A DNA stretch of 64,000 nucleotides from UBA1941 sp046329575 (lineage in GTDB: Bacteria; Bacteroidota; Bacteroidia; Chitinophagales; LD1): positions 66,311 through 130,310 of the forward strand of contig JAXLUJ010000011.1 of assembly GCA_046329575.1 (NCBI GenBank), read 5' to 3'. How positions within the stretch are numbered: the first letter of the stretch is position 1; each line of letters opens with the position of its first letter. The notes under the pieces were generated by a model. That model made no database searches and was not told where the DNA came from. It saw only the letters and a program-made list of their open reading frames with translations. A program made the translations under genes and the position numbers. Below are positions 61,152 through 64,000 of the stretch, one piece after another.

Positions 61152-61486
61152 TTTCATGATTTAGGTTCGCAAATGCTTAGGTCAATTACGAATGAAAAAT
61201 TACGAATTACGAACGTTAGCCGCCGGACCTTTCGCTTCCGTAATTCGTAAATCCGTAATTCGTAATTTTGTTTCAATCACCAGGTTTGGTGCCGGGGATT
61301 TGTATTTTTCTAGGCGATTTCATGATTAGGCATTCGCTAATGCTTTTGGTCAATTACGAATGAAAAATTACGACTTACGAACGTTAGCCGCCGGACCTTT
61401 TGCTTCCGTAATTCGTAAATCCGTAATTCGTAATTTTGTTTCAATCACCAGATTTGGTGCGGGGGATTTGTATTTTTATAGGCGAT
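61152..61486 (+). repeat. 168-bp tandem direct duplication upstream of the CrtI-like gene
   Basis: Two copies about 168 bp apart share GTCAATTACGAATGAAAAAT, AACGTTAGCCGCCGGACCTT, CCGTAATTCGTAAATCCGTA, TTTCAATCACCAG and GGGGATTTGTATTTTT, ending in TAGGCGAT (61311-61318 and 61479-61486). The second copy runs into the start codon at 61485, so a promoter or leader has been duplicated. Each copy also includes an inverted-arm AATTACGAAT module. The gap 60964-61484 contains nothing else but the repeat at 61032. Confidence 0.85.
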
Positions 61487-63017
61487 GGAAGCGGGTTTCG
61501 ATTACGATTGTATCCTTATTGGTTCGGGCTTGGGGGCCTTGCTATGTGCGGCCGTATTGAGTAAAGAAGGCAAGCGCGTACTGGTGCTGGAAAAGAACGA
61601 ACAAATTGGCGGAAGTCTTCAAACCTTTCAGCGAAATGGAATCACTTACGATACGGGTGTTCACTACATCGGGGCATTAGATAAAGGGCAAACGCTGCAT
61701 CAGATCTTCAATTATGTTGGAATTTTAGATCGGCTGGAATTGCAGCAGTTGGATGGTTCGGCATTTGATACGATTCTGTTTGGTGATGACGAAACGGCTT
61801 ATCCTATGGCTCAGGGTTACGACGGTTTTATTGATGGGTTGAGCGCACAATTCCCAACGCAGCGCGACAATCTAAAACAGTTGTGCGCTGAAATGAAGCG
61901 CACTTGCGCCAAATTTCCGCTGTATCAGATGATGGCCGATGAGCAAATTGATGATTTGGAAATTTTGCAGCAGCCACTTCGGAAAACACTGGAACAATTT
62001 ATTACCGATCCCAAATTAATTCAGGTACTGGCCGGAAACAATTTACTGTATGCCGGTTGCGGAGAGGAAACGCCGTTTTATGTGTATGCATTAATACTGA
62101 ATAGTTTTATTGAAAGCAGTTGGCGGTGCACAGCCGGCGGCGATCAGATAGCCAAACTGTTGGCGCGGGTGATAAAAGCAAATGGCGGTAGCATTATCCG
62201 GAATGCTGCGGTGGTTAAAATGGTGGAAGAAAACGAACTGCTGAAATATGTGGAATTGAGCAATGGCAAACGTTTTAGCGCGGCACAATACATTTCGAAC
62301 CTGCATCCGCAAACCACGCTGGAGTTGTTGGAATCTGATTTTATTCGTCCGGCTTTCCGCTCGCGCATCCGTAAGTTGAAAAACACACCGGGCTCGTTTG
62401 TGGTGTATGCTGAACTGGAACCCGGCAAAGTGAGTTATACCAACCGAAACTATTATTATTTCGACGGACCTGATGTTTGGAAGGGTGGCAATTATGAAAT
62501 AACCCAGTGGCCCTATCAATTCGGGTTGTTTGAAATGCCGCCGGTGTCAGGAGATTTTACCCAGGCTGTTTCGATAATGACCTATATGCGTTGGGAGGAA
62601 GTTGAAGAGTGGGAAAACAGCTTTAATGTATCAGAAATGGCGGGTGGCCGCGGTGCCGCTTATGAGGAATTCAAGCAAGAGAAAGCGAAACTGCTGTTAG
62701 AAAAAGTGAAGAAAAAATTTCCGGATTTAGTGGCAAACATCCGCTCGTTTGCGGTTTCTACGCCCCTTACTTATCGCGATTTTTTAAATTATCCTGAAGG
62801 TGGAATGTATGGCATTAAAAAGGATTTTAATGAGCCGGTAAAAACAATGATATCGCCTAATACGCGTATTTCAAATTTGTTCTTCACCGGTCAGAACATC
62901 AAACTGCATGGCATTTTGGGCGTAGCCATCAGTGCGATGGTTACGTGTAATGTAATGCTGGGAAAAGAGTATCTGATGGAAAAACTGACGATCAAACCCG
63001 TAAAACCGCATAGTTAG
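61485..63017 (+). CDS. CrtI-like NAD(P)/FAD-dependent oxidoreductase
   Basis: Flavoprotein of 510 residues of the phytoene desaturase/carotenoid isomerase/retinol saturase group. N-terminal FAD-binding motif is CILIGSGLGALLCAAVLSKE with LVLEKNEQIGGSLQTF; DTGVHYIGAL is typical of saturase-like members. The C-terminus holds the second FAD motif (LFFTGQNIKLHGILGVAISA). Substrate could be a carotenoid or a fatty or retinoid derivative; no carotenoid genes are nearby. The start codon lies at the end of a duplicated 168-bp segment. Its last 26 bp overlap the convergent aspartic protease gene. Confidence 0.88.
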   Translation: MEAGFDYDCILIGSGLGALLCAAVLSKEGKRVLVLEKNEQIGGSLQTFQRNGITYDTGVHYIGALDKGQTLHQIFNYVGILDRLELQQLDGSAFDTILFGDDETAYPMAQGYDGFIDGLSAQFPTQRDNLKQLCAEMKRTCAKFPLYQMMADEQIDDLEILQQPLRKTLEQFITDPKLIQVLAGNNLLYAGCGEETPFYVYALILNSFIESSWRCTAGGDQIAKLLARVIKANGGSIIRNAAVVKMVEENELLKYVELSNGKRFSAAQYISNLHPQTTLELLESDFIRPAFRSRIRKLKNTPGSFVVYAELEPGKVSYTNRNYYYFDGPDVWKGGNYEITQWPYQFGLFEMPPVSGDFTQAVSIMTYMRWEEVEEWENSFNVSEMAGGRGAAYEEFKQEKAKLLLEKVKKKFPDLVANIRSFAVSTPLTYRDFLNYPEGGMYGIKKDFNEPVKTMISPNTRISNLFFTGQNIKLHGILGVAISAMVTCNVMLGKEYLMEKLTIKPVKPHS

Positions 63018-63486
63018 GGTGGGCAGGATTTACTATAAGTTTTTCGTTTAATGGATCGATAAGTACATCCATTTCTTCCATAGGAATGGCTCCTAGCAAA
63101 CATTCTGCGGTTCCCGGCAAAACAAGTGCAGTACAAATCACTGTTCGGTTTTCAAATTTTAAATGCACCGGTCCTACTTCAGGAAAATATACCGTTTTAC
63201 CGGTGGCAATTTGCCCCAAACGCCTGCCAATTTCCGGAAGTTGCAGCACCTCTTGAACCGCTTCATTTATACAAAGTTTATAAGAGCCCGAATCGACAAG
63301 CATTTGTACCGGAAGGCTTCTGATCTCATCAGCAGCAATCCGTTGCCTTTTAGCGTCTTCCATGTCAAGAATATTTGACAGCACAACATTGGCGCGAACC
63401 ATACCCATAAAATAGTTTTTTGATGAGCGGTAATAATACGGGTCTTTGTTTTCCGGCTCGTAGATGTGCCACGTTTTTCGTAACAT
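62992..63486 (-). CDS. Retropepsin-like clan AA aspartic protease
   Basis: A 164-residue protein with the single-domain aspartic protease signature LVDSGSYKLCINE and the conserved later segment LLGAIPMEEMDVLIDP plus NPAHP, which define a bacterial retropepsin-like family. A homodimer would be needed for activity. The ATG at 63486 opens the frame, but Met27 (63408) just before MVRANVVLSNILDMED resembles the usual start. Biological substrate is unknown. It overlaps the CrtI-like gene end by 26 bp. Confidence 0.85.
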   Translation of the reverse strand: MLRKTWHIYEPENKDPYYYRSSKNYFMGMVRANVVLSNILDMEDAKRQRIAADEIRSLPVQMLVDSGSYKLCINEAVQEVLQLPEIGRRLGQIATGKTVYFPEVGPVHLKFENRTVICTALVLPGTAECLLGAIPMEEMDVLIDPLNEKLIVNPAHPNYAVLRV

Positions 63487-63562
63487 TTAACGGAGTTTTT
63501 GGTGTAAACAATTCCTGAATTCAGATGTTTTGACTTATGGAATATACTAATTTAGTGCCGAA

Positions 63563-64000
63563 ATGAAGCGGATCTTACGTGTTGTTTTTTGGGTTTTCGC
63601 ACTGCTGATTATTGCCACCGCACTATTCTTTTTTTATGTGCAGTTTGCTTTGGCGCCTGCCATTCCCTATAAAGGCGATACGGCAATTGTAAGCGCGAAA
63701 CGTGAACAAAAAGGGGAGCATTTTTTCCGATTAAAAAACTGCTGGTTGCGGAAAAGCGATAGCGGCCTTTGGGAAGAATACGTAGAAGGAGCGCCTTTTG
63801 AGCGCGGTGTAATTGCCGGAAAGTTGGGCAGCGAACTGATGCGCAAGCAGGAAGTGGCGTTTGTTGACCAAATTCATCAACTGGTGCCTAACAATAATTA
63901 CCTGACGTTTCTGCGTTATTTCACTCGTTTTTTTAATCGCCATTTAGAAGAAAACGTTACTGAAGAATACCGAAGTGAAATTTATGGAGAATCGCTTTCG
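63563..64000 (+). CDS. C45-like autoproteolytic acyltransferase/hydrolase, 3' end outside window
   Basis: Frame open from ATG 63563 to the window edge; 146 residues are visible. It has one N-terminal hydrophobic segment (VVFWVFALLIIATALFFFYV), so it is probably exported or anchored. The stretch EGAPFERGVIAGKLGSELM matches the N-terminal part of acyl-CoA:6-aminopenicillanic-acid-acyltransferase-like (C45) proteins, which hydrolyse amides or transfer acyl groups. The nucleophile cysteine is not yet reached, so activity cannot be judged. A 76-bp gap separates it from the divergent aspartic protease gene. Confidence 0.7.
   Translation, partial: MKRILRVVFWVFALLIIATALFFFYVQFALAPAIPYKGDTAIVSAKREQKGEHFFRLKNCWLRKSDSGLWEEYVEGAPFERGVIAGKLGSELMRKQEVAFVDQIHQLVPNNNYLTFLRYFTRFFNRHLEENVTEEYRSEIYGESLS

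Noticed and set aside
1..64000. tRNA, rRNA or riboswitch genes
   Set aside because: No cloverleaf, T-loop box, rRNA signature or known aptamer pattern was recognised by eye; ribD and queG have no leader that fits an FMN or preQ1 aptamer.

Overview
The window is a chromosomal segment of a Bacteroidota bacterium. Three predicted exported proteins end in Por/type IX secretion (T9SS) sorting domains (2-2791, 9838-11646, 23900-28393). A promoter of Bacteroidota form (TTTG, 21 bp, TAnnTTTG) precedes the tetR-efflux operon. CarB, SpoIIE-type phosphatase and OppC have the lengths I would expect from this phylum. Genus cannot be read from the sequence. No rRNA, tRNA, CRISPR array, phage or transposase gene was seen.

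Layout. 1-5.5 kb: the 3' part of a giant repeat adhesin, then rluD-pdxJ-sterol desaturase. 5.5-6.2 kb: a repeat-packed gap with a MITE-like element. 6.2-13.6 kb: an orphan response regulator and prmC facing ribD, a DMT transporter, a T9SS metallopeptidase, a nucleoside phosphorylase and an arginase-family hydrolase. 13.7-20.5 kb: a tight six-gene operon (PqqD-like protein, ATP-grasp ligase, fold-III PLP decarboxylase, urea channel fused to an M23 peptidase, outer-membrane barrel, TPR protein); this is the best candidate for an undescribed system. 20.8-28.4 kb: small membrane and exported proteins, rhodanese, purD and a 1497-residue T9SS surface protein. 28.8-35.9 kb: an RND efflux operon led by its own TetR regulator.

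36-40 kb: an unknown protein bracketed by direct repeats and dispersed repeats, a flippase, a MORN-repeat protein. 40-44.9 kb: queG, an EEP hydrolase, aroK, a VIT-family transporter, a hydroxyacid dehydrogenase and rsmA. 44.9-48.8 kb: a surface-polysaccharide trio (flippase, Wzz-like protein, O-antigen ligase/polymerase). 48.8-51.6 kb: a GAF/SpoIIE phosphatase and an OppC permease, bracketed by three arrays of a 10-bp repeat. 51.6-52.2 kb: second MITE-like copy. 52.3-56.1 kb: a serine hydrolase, then an AT-rich cassette of a Cys-rich exported protein, a lipoprotein and an Lgt-like membrane protein with altered key residues. 56.3-64 kb: glycosyltransferase, carB, a duplicated 168-bp segment, a CrtI-like oxidoreductase, an aspartic protease and the start of a C45-type hydrolase.

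Housekeeping genes (purD, carB, aroK, pdxJ, ribD, rsmA, prmC, rluD, queG) alternate with envelope genes. Most gaps over 150 bp hold members of at least four dispersed repeat families, so intergenic DNA here looks actively remodelled by non-autonomous repeats.
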